NCBI RefSeq assembly: GCF_014898815.1
Contig: NW_026515406.1
Span: 930,001-994,000 of the forward strand
Direction of reading: 5' to 3'
Source: Panonychus citri
Lineage: Eukaryota > Arthropoda > Arachnida > Trombidiformes > Tetranychidae
DNA length: 64,000 nt
The position numbers were made by a program, and so were the translations under genes. This document shows, piece by piece, positions 37,987 to 50,058 of the stretch. The notes beneath the pieces are model-generated. The model saw nothing but the letters and a program-made list of their open reading frames with translations. It searched no databases and was not told the origin of the DNA. The stretch's first letter is position 1; each line of letters begins with the position of its first letter.

Positions 37987-38885
37987 ATCTATCACTCAAG
38001 AAATCTACACTTTGGCAATATTTTCATATTTTACGGTTAACGTTAAACATGCGAGTGGATGATAATGACAATGCCTATAGATCTTTTCTATTGGAAATTG
38101 GAAATGGAAGTTATAACAACATTTTACCACCCTATGTTATCTCATTACCTTCAGATATCATGATTCCCGCCGATGATAATCTTATTGATTATATATATGG
38201 AAACAATCCTGATATTTTCACAAGAGATCCATTATTTCTAACAGATAGAGCTATTCTCTGTCCAAAAAATATACATTGTGATGAAATTAATGAAAAAATT
38301 GTTAATATGATAAGTGGAGAAGAACAAACTTATACAAGTTTGAATACAGTTGTTGATGATGGTAGTGGGTCGAATATTAACTATCCAACAGAATATCTTG
38401 ACACTTTAGAAATATCAGGTTTACCTCCACATAAAATCAAGTTGAAAAAGGGTGTGGTTGTCATTTTGTTGAGAAATTTGAATCTGAATGCAGGTTTGAC
38501 TAACGGAACTAGGTTAAGTGTAAATGAAATGTATGCAAATTCAGTTAAATTTACAATAATTACTGGACAAGCAGCTGGCAAAGAAGTTTACTTACCAAAG
38601 ATAAATCTTTTCTCAAATGACCAATCTCTTCCATTCACCTTCAAGAGGAAACAACTTCCTGTTAAAGTAGCTTTCGCAATTACAATAAATAAAGCTCAAG
38701 GGCAAACTTTGAATAAAGTTGGTATTTACCTCCCTGAGCCAGTCTTTTCTCATGGTCAGTTATATGTTGCTCTTTCAAGAGCTAAAAACTCACAAAGTGT
38801 CAAAGTTCAACTCCCTTCTTCACGAGTAAACACAATAGCTCGAAACTTAACTAACAATGTTGTTTATAAAGAAGTTTTATCATAA
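37956..38885 (+). CDS. Helitron Pif1-like helicase, C-terminal half
   Basis: Continues the helicase in the -1 frame relative to the upstream segment. It contains LKKSTLWQYFHILRLTLNMR right after the shift, then the UvrD/Pif1 C-terminal core with FAITINKAQGQTL and HGQLYVALSRAK, both intact. It belongs with the preceding segment as one protein of about 1425 residues, including the candidate first exon. The apparent start near 37956 is only where the frame opens, not an initiation site. Confidence 0.88.
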   Translation: MSSWGKIPTLNLSLKKSTLWQYFHILRLTLNMRVDDNDNAYRSFLLEIGNGSYNNILPPYVISLPSDIMIPADDNLIDYIYGNNPDIFTRDPLFLTDRAILCPKNIHCDEINEKIVNMISGEEQTYTSLNTVVDDGSGSNINYPTEYLDTLEISGLPPHKIKLKKGVVVILLRNLNLNAGLTNGTRLSVNEMYANSVKFTIITGQAAGKEVYLPKINLFSNDQSLPFTFKRKQLPVKVAFAITINKAQGQTLNKVGIYLPEPVFSHGQLYVALSRAKNSQSVKVQLPSSRVNTIARNLTNNVVYKEVLS

Positions 38886-38948
38886 TTATAGACGAAAATC
38901 ACCATAAATAAAATTAATTGAAAACTAAAAGTTGCAATATTTTTCATT

Positions 38949-38987
38949 CGCTTTTAAAAGCGATCATGTTGATCGCACGCCCCCTTG
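38949..38987 (+). other. Candidate Helitron 3' terminus: double palindrome plus GC-rich tail
   Basis: A perfect 14-bp palindrome, CGCTTTTAAAAGCG (38949-38962), overlaps a perfect 7-bp-stem hairpin, GCGATCA-TGT-TGATCGC (38960-38976). ACGCCCCCTTG follows, in a region otherwise very AT-rich. Helitrons typically end in a hairpin about 10 nt before a CTRR terminus. Here the last bases read CTTG, so the match is imperfect and the exact end is not established. Confidence 0.5.
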
Positions 38988-40196
38988 TATTGATAATTAT
39001 GAATATTGATTTAATCAACTCTAACACTTAATTGTGTTAAATTTACCAATCAACTTGTGAAAGGATCATTAACTTTTTTTTTTATTATTGCAATTGATTT
39101 AACATCCCAATCATTAGTAATCTGATTATGTTTTGATTAAAATTGATTTAATCATTTTGTTTTAGGTTAAATATCAACATTGTCAAACAATTTAAACAAT
39201 TTGCTTAATATTTGATTAGTTAATTGTAAATCCTATTAACACACAGCCTACAGGTAAGCTTAAAGCTTTTCAATCAATAATCAACAATCAAAATCTTTTG
39301 TTTTTCTCAGTAATCAACTAATTGTAAATGTCAATTTAATTTAGTTTCTAATTATTTTGGTTAATCATTTTCATCCCTAATTTGATTAATAGATAAATAG
39401 TAAAACAATTTTCAGATGAGGGACAAAATTGATTACAATTAATTGTTAATTTCATTGGGAAAGTAAATACCGTTATTGTTGTTGTTAATTGTAATTTAGT
39501 TTAAACTGAAAATGAATTTAAATTAATTGATTAACTAAATTAAAAAGGTTTAATATTCAATCAACGTTAACATGATTGTTGTTGGGTGGTAAGTTAATTG
39601 TTTACAATTAACTAAATATCTATTTATTATTTATCACTGATTCCATTGGTTGTATTAGTTAATCAAATGAAATGAAATCAAATGATTAATAATAATAAAT
39701 TATATTAATTGAATTAAATAAATTCAATTGAAATTGTTAATTCCTTGGGAATGTAACCCTTTTTTTTGCAACTTAACAATTTAATTTAATTGTTCGGGTA
39801 GTCGTAGATTGTTGAAGTAAACAACTGATTTAAAACTAATTGTTATGATTAAAAATTAAAAATTACAATCACAATTTATTAATGACAACTATGTGCTTCT
39901 GTTACCAAACAATGTTAGTATTAATTATTACACATTTAAGTTAATATAATTATAAACAAAAATATTAACAAAATAATTAACTTACCTGGTAAATTGTAAC
40001 CTTAATTGTTTCTAAATATATTATTCAACAATCATCATCATCACCAACGATTATATTAGTGTCATTAGTAATAATAATCATCATCATCATTCAAACAATT
40101 AACCATCACTTTGTAGTTTTACTTGTATCACAATCAGAGAGTTAATTGTGTTTAATTCACTTTGAAATTCAAGTCATGAAGCAATTTAATTAAGGA

Positions 40197-40198
<2 letters not shown>

Positions 40199-40252
<54 letters not shown>

Positions 40253-40352
40253 ATCATCATTATCATCTTTAAGATTAAAACTAACGGGTTAATATCAGTA
40301 GTCACTTCTAGTCATCATCATCATCATCTTCATCATCTTCATCATCTTCATC
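40199..40352. repeat. (CT)n and (TCATCT)n microsatellites
   Basis: A pure (CT)n run of about 50 bp (40199-40250) is followed by ATCATC repeats and, at 40315-40352, interrupted (CATCTT)n. Confidence 0.9.
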
Positions 40353-42381
40353 ATTGTAAATTGAGATATCGTTTTAAATTCAGTTTGGGTTGGTAATCAT
40401 ATTTTATATTTGTAATGATGGGGTTGCTGTTTAATCATTGACTGATTTAATCACAATTATTCAGTGAGGATTGCCTTCGTTAGTATGATGATGATGATGA
40501 TGATTAACTTTGATGATTATCAAGAGAGTTAATTGTTCAATGATAATAATGCTCACGGAATTTGGTCAAGAATTTAGCTTTGATTGTTGTATTTGATAAC
40601 AATCGGTCAAGGTAACAGTCTCAGTGCTTTAATTGTTAACTTGATTATTGATTCAAAATTGCAATTAGTTGATCATAATCATCATCATAACTTTATTAAA
40701 TACTGTATAATCATTACACAATTAAGATACTAGAAAATTAGATGTTATTTAAATCCTTTTTTTGTTCATTCATCATAATTGTTACTCAATATGATTAAAT
40801 CACTTTAATCATCAACTCTAATCATCTTGATTGTTACTTTGTCTGACATCAATATTATAACATTTAAATTGTTACTTGATTGTTATTTATATAAACTTTA
40901 CAATTGACTTTTATTATTTATATCACACATTTAATTTGTATTGTGATAACATTTTATTTAGTTAATCATCAACAATCAAATCTTTCATCAATCATCCGGA
41001 TTTTCATGTTTATTAATATATAAATTGTTGGACAATAAAACAATTTACTTGTATTATTACATTGGATTAATTTTAATTGTCTCTTAATTGTTACTTAAAT
41101 TTGCTGAAAATTTTCACAATTACACAAAATTTTCAACTAAATTTAAATTGTAATGATTAAAGAAATGAGCGATTCTACCAGTTAATTGTTTATTCATATC
41201 TAATCACTTTGACCTTTCAACAAATACTACAATCAAATTAAATGATTACAATAATTGATTGTGTTAATTAAGTGTGTGAGTGTAAGTTGAATAAAAAAAA
41301 GTTAATTGAAAAAAAAATAAAATCAAAGATATTAATTAGTTGATCATGTTGATAATGAACTTAAATTGATTAGTTAGTGAGTATAAGAAATTGATTCATG
41401 AAATAACAACAACAACAACAACAATTTATTAATCATTACGATAACAAGGAACCAAATTATTGAGAAAATAAATTGTGATGAGATTTAAAAAATTCATGAT
41501 TTGAGAATCAAAAAAAAAAGCAAATCAATGATTAACTAATCATGATTATTAATAATGATGATGATTAAAACCTGGGAAAGGTTAATTTTTATACTCACAT
41601 GTAAACAAATATATATTTTACTAAGCAATTAAAGTTAATTGTGATTAGTATAACAAGTAATATATAAAAAACAAAAAGCAATAATGTTGAATAATAAATA
41701 GCTCACAAATTGTAAGTGTGCCATTAATAAAGATGATTAAAGTTAATCAAAAGTTAATCATTGACTCGCCCAATTGATCAATTGACTATGACACTTAATT
41801 TAATGAATGAATAATAACTTGGCTGAAGTAAAAACAACAACAGCAATCAACTAATTGTCAATTTATATATATCACATCTAGTTGGAAGCAGGTTAATCAA
41901 GAGGTAATCATATAAAATATTAATGATTAACAATTTATTAAATAACTAAATTAAAGCTTTAAGGGTTTACTATTAGTATTAATATTGATAATTATGAAAG
42001 ACAACAACTAAACAATTTCATCTGATTTTTATGGGTGCAGTTAATTGTTGGAAAGCCGTTGTAGTTGTAATTCATTTAACTAATAACTATGGCGTGATAT
42101 TGATGATCAACATTTCAATTAAATTGCCTGGGGTAAATTTCATCCGATCATCAACTTGTATCATTATCATTATCATTGATGATGATGATAAAATTATAAT
42201 CATCAATGATGTTAATTATCATCCAATGTGCATTATTAGGTTGATTTAAAAAATGTGAGAAAAAGTGATTCAGAGAAATTGTTGATTTACTAAAAGAAAT
42301 CAAATTTAACCTTCAAGCAATTTAGTAAGAAATATGAACATTTTGTTATTAGTTTTAAGCAATAAGTTACTTATTATTATC

Positions 42382-42424
42382 TCATCTTCATCTTCATCCT
42401 CATCTTCATCCTCATCTTCATTTT
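42382..42424. repeat. (TCATCTTCATCC)n minisatellite
   Basis: Short tandem 12-mer built from TCATCT and TCATCC, directly readable. Confidence 0.85.
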
Positions 42425-45400
42425 TATCTTCATCATCAACAATAAAATCAACATCATCGCCATCCGATTATCGTATTGACAGTAACCCAAAAGGATGATG
42501 ATGTTTTCGTTAATAATAAAGTCTCAGGTTTCAACAAGACAACATCAATTCATCTTCATCATCATGATCATCCTCATCTCTTAGCTTTATCGTCATCCTC
42601 ATCATCTTACTTCCGGGCTCTACCTTGTATTTAACGTTGATGATGAAGAAGAAGCAAAAAAAATGATGAAAATGAGTAGAAAAATGAAAAGATTTAATTT
42701 CAATGATTCTAATTATGATTGATTTTCCAGCTTTTTAATGATAATTAACGTTTAATTGTAAGAAAAACTGAGATGATCAATGTATCATCATCATCATTAT
42801 GATCAATTACTTTTAATTGTTTCACTTTTCTGCTAACTATCTTAATCTATCATCGTTGATTGTTTAAAATACATTTGATAATCAATTGATTGTTGAGATT
42901 TTTTTTTCCTTCTTATAAATGATTCAATGCTCATGAATAATGTTAACATCATTAACAATTAACTTTAATCGATGTTAATCTTAATCATTAATATTAGATA
43001 ATCAACTGATAATTGTCTCATGATCAACTAATTGGTTCCTTCAAACACTAATCTGATTGACTGATTAAGGAAAGCAAAAAATTGTGAGAATCAAAATTAT
43101 CCATTGACATAACATTTACTTTAACTAACTGTTATTAGACCTCACTAATTGTTAATTTTTTAATAAGTTAATTGTAATAGTAAAACGATTAGTATACAAA
43201 TTACATTGTATTGGTGATTTTCTCACATGATAATTGTGATTAAAATCAAGTCATAATTAAATGGTGATGAAAAAAAGTGTCTAAACATTTGATTCCCTTG
43301 AAAAAAAAACTTTTATCCGATTTTGTGATTAATCATTAGAGCTCAATCTTCATTAAGTTAATCTGAATCTCAGCTTTTTCTCTTGCCTTAATTATGATTA
43401 AAATCAATCTCATCATCATTATCATTTTACTAATCATCTTAACTTTTTAGTTTAATTTTTTTGCAACATTGTAAACAATTAACTAACTGTTACTGATCCC
43501 TCGTTACCTGTTACCTGAGGCTTCATCAGATTTCCTGTGTTACCTTTAAATTGGAAAAAAAACTTCCAAATTAAGATAAGAATTAACTGATTGCAATAAA
43601 ATTAGAGTTAAATCATTCTTTCTGATTCCTTGTCTGAGAATGTGTCTTTAATTACAATTAGTTAACCATTTCCGTAATTAGATTAACAACTAATTAAAAC
43701 AATCTGGAAAACTTTGTAAAGTCTAGCAAGTTAATTAACGAGAAAAACTTTTTCTTAACTTAAAAAGTTTTTGTTTTCAATTTGGAGCCAAAATTTTACT
43801 CGAAACTAAATCAGTAAATTGTCATTGGTTATCCTTTAATTGGATCCATCTACTAATCTAATTTAAACCACTACTTTTTACAATTAAGAGGATTACAATT
43901 AACTCGTTTGATTATGAGTGGAAATCAACAAGTTGAAGATTAAAATTAATTCAATGATGATTAGTTGGTTAAATTTAGTTTCAATTTGTTACAATTAAAC
44001 TGATCCAAAGGATTACTTTGAATATTGTCAAATGGTTTAGTTGTTAATTGTTGGAAATCTATTTGATTTGGTTTCTCAATTTGGTTAGAATTTTTTTTCA
44101 ACCTTGCTAATTGTTGTGTTTAATTGATTAATTTACATGAAATTTGTTTCTTGTTTTAATTAAATTTAATTATCTTGGGCTTGATAATGATAAGCATGTT
44201 GGTGGGTATTTTTTAATTATGAAAATGTTTAATTAGACCATTAAACTATTAAAGCTAATTAATCAATGAAATAATTGATTCTGTGTTAATGTTATTCAAT
44301 CAGGAGCTTGAAAATAAACAGTTAATTTATTTATTGCTGTTTTGATTTAGTTCAAAGTTAAATTGGATTAATTAAAATTATATTAAAAAAGAGTCTTTAT
44401 CAAGGATTAAATGTCAACAATTAACTATTTTTCAATCAGTTTAAATCAAGTTCCCATTTTGTTTGATTAGAAAATTAATTCCTCTAATATAATATACATG
44501 TAGATGATTAATTGTTGCTGATTGTTGAGTTGATCTTATAGTAGGGAAAAATGTAAACAATTTACTGATTGTTGTGATTAAATTATGCTATATATTTTCA
44601 AGTGATTCCATTAATCAAGATGATTTGACCAAGTTAATCAGTTTAAATCAATTAAAAAGGTAATCACATTAATCTTACAAAAGGATCTGAATAATTTTCC
44701 CTTGAAAAGTTGAATCAAAATAAATGAGATGTTGATATTTAATCAGTGGAAATAATCAACTTTAATTGTTGCAAAATGGTTCAATTAATGTTAATCATCA
44801 TCAAAGGTAAATCACGCTTTAGACAGGTATCCAGGTAATTACAATTACTTAATCAACGAGCTAATCATTGATATGATTAAATAGTAAAGGAAAAAATTTT
44901 TTTCAGAAAAACAAAAAGTTTTGTTATAACAATTGGATAATAGTGAAACTTTAATTTGATTGTTCATCTTTGTTCATAATCATCACAATTAGATTGATTC
45001 GGTTAATCATGATTTTGCCCTTTCCAATCTCGTAGTACAATATAAACACATGTAATCATCAACAATTAACGTCTAACAATTAAGATTACAACGACACCAG
45101 CGGAAAATTAAAACTGATCATCATGTATAATGATTAAAACTCAATTTAGTAAATTATTATAATGACCTAATCTTCAAGAAACTAGAAATTAATTGTGACA
45201 ATTAAGATTAAGTAATCAGAAAAGTTTATCCGGAAGTTAATTGAGGACATAGATTGTTATCTCAATCATCTTAATCATCCTAACTAATCAACCTAATCAT
45301 CACAATCTTAATCAAAAATGGTTGACATAAAATCTTAATCTAATCCCTTATTTAATATCCATATTAAAATTAACGTTAAATCATTTAAATTAGTTTTTTA

Positions 45401-46064
45401 ATTGCAACAATTTTAGATGAAAAATTTGTACATCCAAACAATTAAAGGCTTCAACAATCAAATTAATTGTTCATCCTTCCAGAAATTCACTAATAACAAC
45501 TGTCCACAATACAATTAACAGGTAGGACAGTGAACAATTAGTTAAGTATCAATTAACAACTTGTATGATTAGCAATCAATGAAAGTAATAGCTACAGGAA
45601 CAGAAATCAGAGATGATGATTAAGATGATCATCTTAATGAGGCAAGGTCATTGATGATGAAGATGATGATGATCATTGATCTCAATGGTGAATGAATCAA
45701 CTGACAAGTTAAACCAGTTAATAAATTTAATTGCTAACTAGTTATAAAAAAAACCTTTATCCATAGTAATGATTAAGGAAAAGATGATAATAAAACATTT
45801 CAACATTAATTTCATTGAGAACATTTTTTTTACAAAGATAATTGGAAACAGTTTAATTGTAACAATTGAAATTGATTAGATTGGAGAGTGGGAACGGTCA
45901 ATTAGAACTTTTTATTTTTCTTATCTCCATCAATTCGATAATCTTTAGATTTATTTTATTTATTTTCTTCTTCTTGATTGATGCTGGAAACGGGATTCTG
46001 AATGTTAAGGTCAAGCTCTCAGTCTGGTCAAGTCTTCGTTGCAACTGTTTCCCGCTCTTCCCCC

Positions 46065-46068
<4 letters not shown>

Positions 46069-46102
<34 letters not shown>
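46069..46102. repeat. (CT)n microsatellite upstream of the corin-like gene
   Basis: An uninterrupted CT dinucleotide run of 34 bp in a pyrimidine-rich stretch that continues to about 46300, some 330 bp before the first candidate exon. Confidence 0.9.
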
Positions 46103-46107
<5 letters not shown>

Positions 46108-46432
46108 CCCTTCTTATCCTCCCTCTCCTCCTCCTCTTTCTTTTTCATCCTTACGGCTCTTTTCTTGAAATCATCAGCATCTTCATCACTCTGCCCCTTC
46201 TGAGCTTCATCTTCTTGCCCTCGTCTCTCTATCTCTCTCTCGCTCCCTTACTCTTTCTTTTCATCCTCATCCTCATCTTCTTCTTGTTTTTTTTTCATTC
46301 TTCATGAAAAGTTCAAGTTATCGGTTTCATTTCAAGTTGAGAGGTTACCTGAGTTAGTTCAAAGTCTTAAAATAGCTTCAAGTGTCGAGACTTTTTTTTA
46401 TTATTCCAAACAAAATATAATATAAACAAGCC

Positions 46433-46620
46433 ATGCAAACATTACTTCAAAATCAGGTAAGTTTCATTAACAATTAATTGATTGTCCATCATCCTCCTTG
46501 ACCATTTTTCAAATGACAATTTTCATCTCGCGTTTTCAGTGTAACTGTTTATTTTACAATTGTTTAATTCTCGTCTTATTTTTATATTCCTTTCATTTTT
46601 TTAATCGTCAATCCTTTTGA
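46433..46620 (+). other. Candidate 5' UTR exons with an upstream ORF
   Basis: ATG at 46433 plus seven codons end at a consensus donor (CAG|GTAAGT, from 46457). The acceptor TTTTCAG at 46533-46539 continues the same frame to TGA at 46618-46620, which would be a 34-codon upstream ORF ending 12 nt before the main start. This is inferred from splice signals and phase only. Confidence 0.35.
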
Positions 46621-46632
46621 TAAATACTCGTA

Positions 46633-49600
46633 ATGAAGGATCAAAGTGACAATTCATCGACAATCAAAAGTATTCACTCTCTTGCCTCCATGGATCGACA
46701 GTACACTTCCCATCGTCATCGTCGGTGTCGTGACAATTCATCTTCCTCATCTTCTTCATCTTCTAACTCAGTAACCTTGTGGCTTATGGTTTTATCCATT
46801 CTCGTCATCATAGGAATCATCACCATCGGATTTGTCTTAATCTACATCGTGGTCAACAGCGGTATCACCGTTGGTTCATCAACAGCTTCCGAAACTCGAT
46901 TACTTGACGATCACAATAATCGACCTGAGAATACTCCAGTTGTCATTGAACTTCTACAAAAACCTTCATCCTCTGTTCCTCCATCAACCTCATCATCGCT
47001 TCAAAATGTAGGAAAACAACAACGAAGCAAAAGGTCACCTCTTCTCTCATCATCTTCCACCTTTGTTGAAGGTTCTTCCGATCCGATCAACTTTTACCGT
47101 CGATATGATGTAGCCTACGACATGCCGAAAGCCGAGTGTATCCGCCGAAGTCTTCCCATGTGCAACGGTCAAGTTCCTTACAATTCAACAGTCTATCCAA
47201 ACTACATTGGTGACAACAACGAACTCGAAGCCTCAAGGTCACTTCCTTATTACAATTACATCGCCAAATCAAAGTGCAATCGTCGGATAAAACAATTACT
47301 TTGTACCTTCCTTGAGCCTCCTTGTGTTGAAGGTCGACCGATTCCTCCATGTAAAAAGTTTTGTCGAATCGCTCTCGAAGGTTGCGCTGAATATGTACCT
47401 GCGACCCTTGAACTTTCCGCTGCATTTGATTGCCGCCGTTACCCTGATTCAACTGACCCTTCCGTCTGTGTCAACTTGGCCATCGGCAAAGGCTGTGCAG
47501 CCGATGAGTTTCAATGTCCAGATAAAAGTTGCATCCCAAAGCATTGGCTTTGTGACGGCGTAAGAGATTGTGCTTTCGCCGCCGACGAGGCAAATTGCGC
47601 CGGTGTTGGTAAGTTAATCAACTCATACCCACCCGCCACCCACCCCATACAATTTAAACATCTCTCTCTCTCTCTCTCTTCCTAAAAAAACAACTAATTG
47701 TTAGCAGTTAATTAACAACAAAATCAGTTCCTGTTACCATAAGAACCTTTGTTTTTTTTTGTTTGATTATCAGAAAACAAAAACGCTATTTAAATGCAAA
47801 TCATTTACTCTTTCAGTTGATTAATGTTTAAATCAGTTTGTTTTTAATCATTTATGATTATGATTGTTATTAGATACATTAGACCAAGTTGATTAACATT
47901 TATTACCTATTTTAGGTGAGGTAATTTAAACGTGATTAAATCAGATGAAGGCTCTTGCTTTTCAAGATTAAGTGTTAATCATGATTTTGACTTATCATTA
48001 TATTTAAGTTTCCCTTATTATTTTTACCTATTAATTAACTAGGAAGTTAGTTAGTTGATTAGTTAACTTTGTTAATTTAATAGTTTTCTTTTCTCATAAA
48101 ATTTTTTTTTATTATATTTACTGTTATTAAAATAGCAAATCTTAATTACAATTAACTAACTATTTCACCGTGGAAAAGTTTTCCTAAAGTTGTTAAAATT
48201 ATTTCATTATCATTAAAAGTTATTAATATGATGATAATGATATTAATTGTTACGATTTAAAAAGTTAATTAGATTAATTCACCATTAATTGAGTGGGTTA
48301 CAGGTTGATTTTTATTACAATTAATTGTTTTAATTTGATTGTTAACAGTTAATTGTTGGCCTTTCTCATTCACACCAATCATGTTTGTCTGACAATCAAA
48401 TAAAAACTTTTTAATCATCATCATAATCATTTAATTGCAGTTAACAAGCCAAAATTTAAATTGTATTACATTATAATGTAAATCATTTGAAAACAATTTA
48501 ATCAAGTTAATCATTTACCGTTAATAATGGTTATACAAATTTGCTGATGAGTAAATCAAGTTAATCGCAGTTGAATTAATTTTGATTTAGTTTTACATGT
48601 TAGACGTTAAATAGATGAAAATATTTATGATGAATCGCAAACAATTAAGTTAATTTAATCAAATTAAAGTCTTTATGAGAAGAATGAAAATTAATCATGA
48701 TGATTATTAGTTAATTATGTTAAATTGTAATGATGATTTTTTGTTTTAATCTTTCAAACAATTAGCTTGTTCCAGTGAAGAGTTTGAATGTGATCGGAAA
48801 TGTGTCCCACTCTCTTGGCGATGTGACGGTGATCGTGATTGTATGGACGGTGCCGACGAGGCCAATTGCTCATACAAACCAGGCTGTGGTCCCGATAGGT
48901 TCAAATGTGCCGACGGAGCGGGTTGTATACCCAAGCGATGGGTCTGCGACGGTAAAGCTGAATGCCGAGACGGAAGTGATGAAGTTGGATGTACTCAAAA
49001 AGGTGAGATTAAGTTAATAATAATATTAGACATTGAATAGTAATGGAAAATAAATAAACAAATAAAACCAGATTAGGAAGATGATTATGATGATGATCAT
49101 CCTTCATCATCTTCATCACTAGGGTTTGGTTATCTAATAACAGGTAATACCTTTGATTAGGACAGTCTACCTGACGAGAAGCTTGAAAAGGGTTTAAAAG
49201 TCAAGTTGTTGTTGATGATGAGAGAGAGAGAGGGAAAGAAAGATGATAAAGATGATAATGAAAGAGAGGAAAGATGAAGATGATGAAGATGATAAAGGAA
49301 TGAAATGTTTATACCCTGAGGCGATGATGAAGATGATGATGTACCTTTGACGTTAATAGTATTTACCTGTTACCAAGATTCTTTTACCTCTACCTACCTT
49401 TTTTCTTGCATAGTAAACTTTGTAATTCACTTGGTAATTAACATTAAATTATTGATTCTATTAGACAAAATAAAAAAATCATAACTCATATTGTTGATAA
49501 TCATCAGTAACTTAATCATCGTAATTAAATGTGATGATTTTTACGATTTTGAACTTTCAACTGAAACAATTTACTATCTTTTATTTTATCAAATTACATT

Positions 49601-50058
49601 GAACATAAATTATCATTATTCTAGTTGAGTTAATTGTTGCTTGTTAATCATTTCCAGAATGCACTCAAGGTGATTTTAAATGTAACAATGGCATTTGTAT
49701 TCCTAACATTTGGCTATGTGATGGTCAAGATGATTGTAAAGACAATTCTGATGAAAGAAACTGTGGTGGACAAGGTCCAGTTATCTCTTCACATTTTCCT
49801 CAATATACTTCATCTTCAGTATCTTCATCAACTTCATCCTCATCCTCATCCTCATCTTCATCTCCAGGAGAGTCAACTCAAAATCATAACGATTTAAATC
49901 ATAATCATAATCACCAACAACGACCTCATGTTCAACATCAATCACACCAACAACAACAACAACAACATCAACAACAATCAATTAATCATCGACCTAATTT
50001 ACATTCAATTGGTCCTTATTTCTCACATAATAATATTTATCGTTGGCTTCATAAGTGA
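46633..50058 (+). CDS. Corin-like type II membrane protein: Frizzled CRD + four LDLa modules, no protease
   Basis: Exons 46633-47608, 48766-49002 and 49658-50058 total 1614 nt, 537 residues. An in-frame TAA at 46621 supports the start. Order: cytoplasmic Ser-rich tail; transmembrane helix at about residues 48-74; stem with a furin-type site RSKR|S at residues 131-135; Frizzled cysteine-rich domain (about 173-285); LDLa modules beginning CAADEFQC, CSSEEFEC, CGPDRFKC and CTQGDFKC, each with calcium-binding D/E ladders; then a Ser-, His- and Gln-rich tail ending at TGA. The Frizzled plus LDLa order is typical of corin, the natriuretic-peptide convertase, but the trypsin domain is absent. A lipoprotein- or Wnt-binding role is possible and not shown. 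The 3' end could be an alternative terminal exon if a protease exon lies elsewhere, but none is visible before the next gene. Confidence 0.85.
47609..48765 (+). other. Long first intron of the corin-like gene
   Basis: 1157 bp between donor GTAAGT and acceptor ATTAG. AT-rich, with TTAATTG-type words and a (CT)n tract near 47662-47680. No nested gene is seen. It is unusually long for this window, where most introns are 60-100 bp. Confidence 0.7.
49003..49657 (+). other. Second intron of the corin-like gene
   Basis: 655 bp, donor GTGAGA and acceptor TTTCCAG, containing GA- and GATGAT-rich simple sequence at about 49215-49340. Nothing else is recognised. Confidence 0.7.

Larger units (their letters stand above)
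26131..38987 (+). mobile_element. Helitron-like element block with embedded satellite arrays
   Basis: The right part encodes a Helitron Rep-helicase (34638-38885) and ends with a hairpin and GC-rich tail at about 38949-38987. The left part holds a small zinc-finger/AT-hook gene (27953-28238), a further short ORF and two arrays of one satellite family. The left boundary is not resolved: I use the start of the first array, but the element could begin elsewhere. Treating the block as a single element is an inference from the shared satellite on both sides of the small gene and from the candidate intron that spans the second array. Confidence 0.5.
38988..46432. other. 7.4-kb gene-free, microsatellite-rich interval
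   Basis: No ORF with coding character and no RNA gene seen. The sequence is very AT-rich and dominated by TTAATTGT/ACAATTAA and ATGATGATG-type words. Its simple-sequence tracts are listed separately. It may hold distal regulatory DNA for the corin-like gene. Confidence 0.5.

Noticed and set aside
42031..42249. 72-codon frame in the gene-free interval
   Set aside because: It is rich in Ile, Asn and Asp from ATT/GAT repeats, overlaps a simple-sequence hairpin and resembles no protein family.
45866..46168. 100-codon frame upstream of the corin-like gene
   Set aside because: The frame runs through the (CT)n tract and pyrimidine-rich promoter DNA, giving only SLSLSL-type simple sequence.
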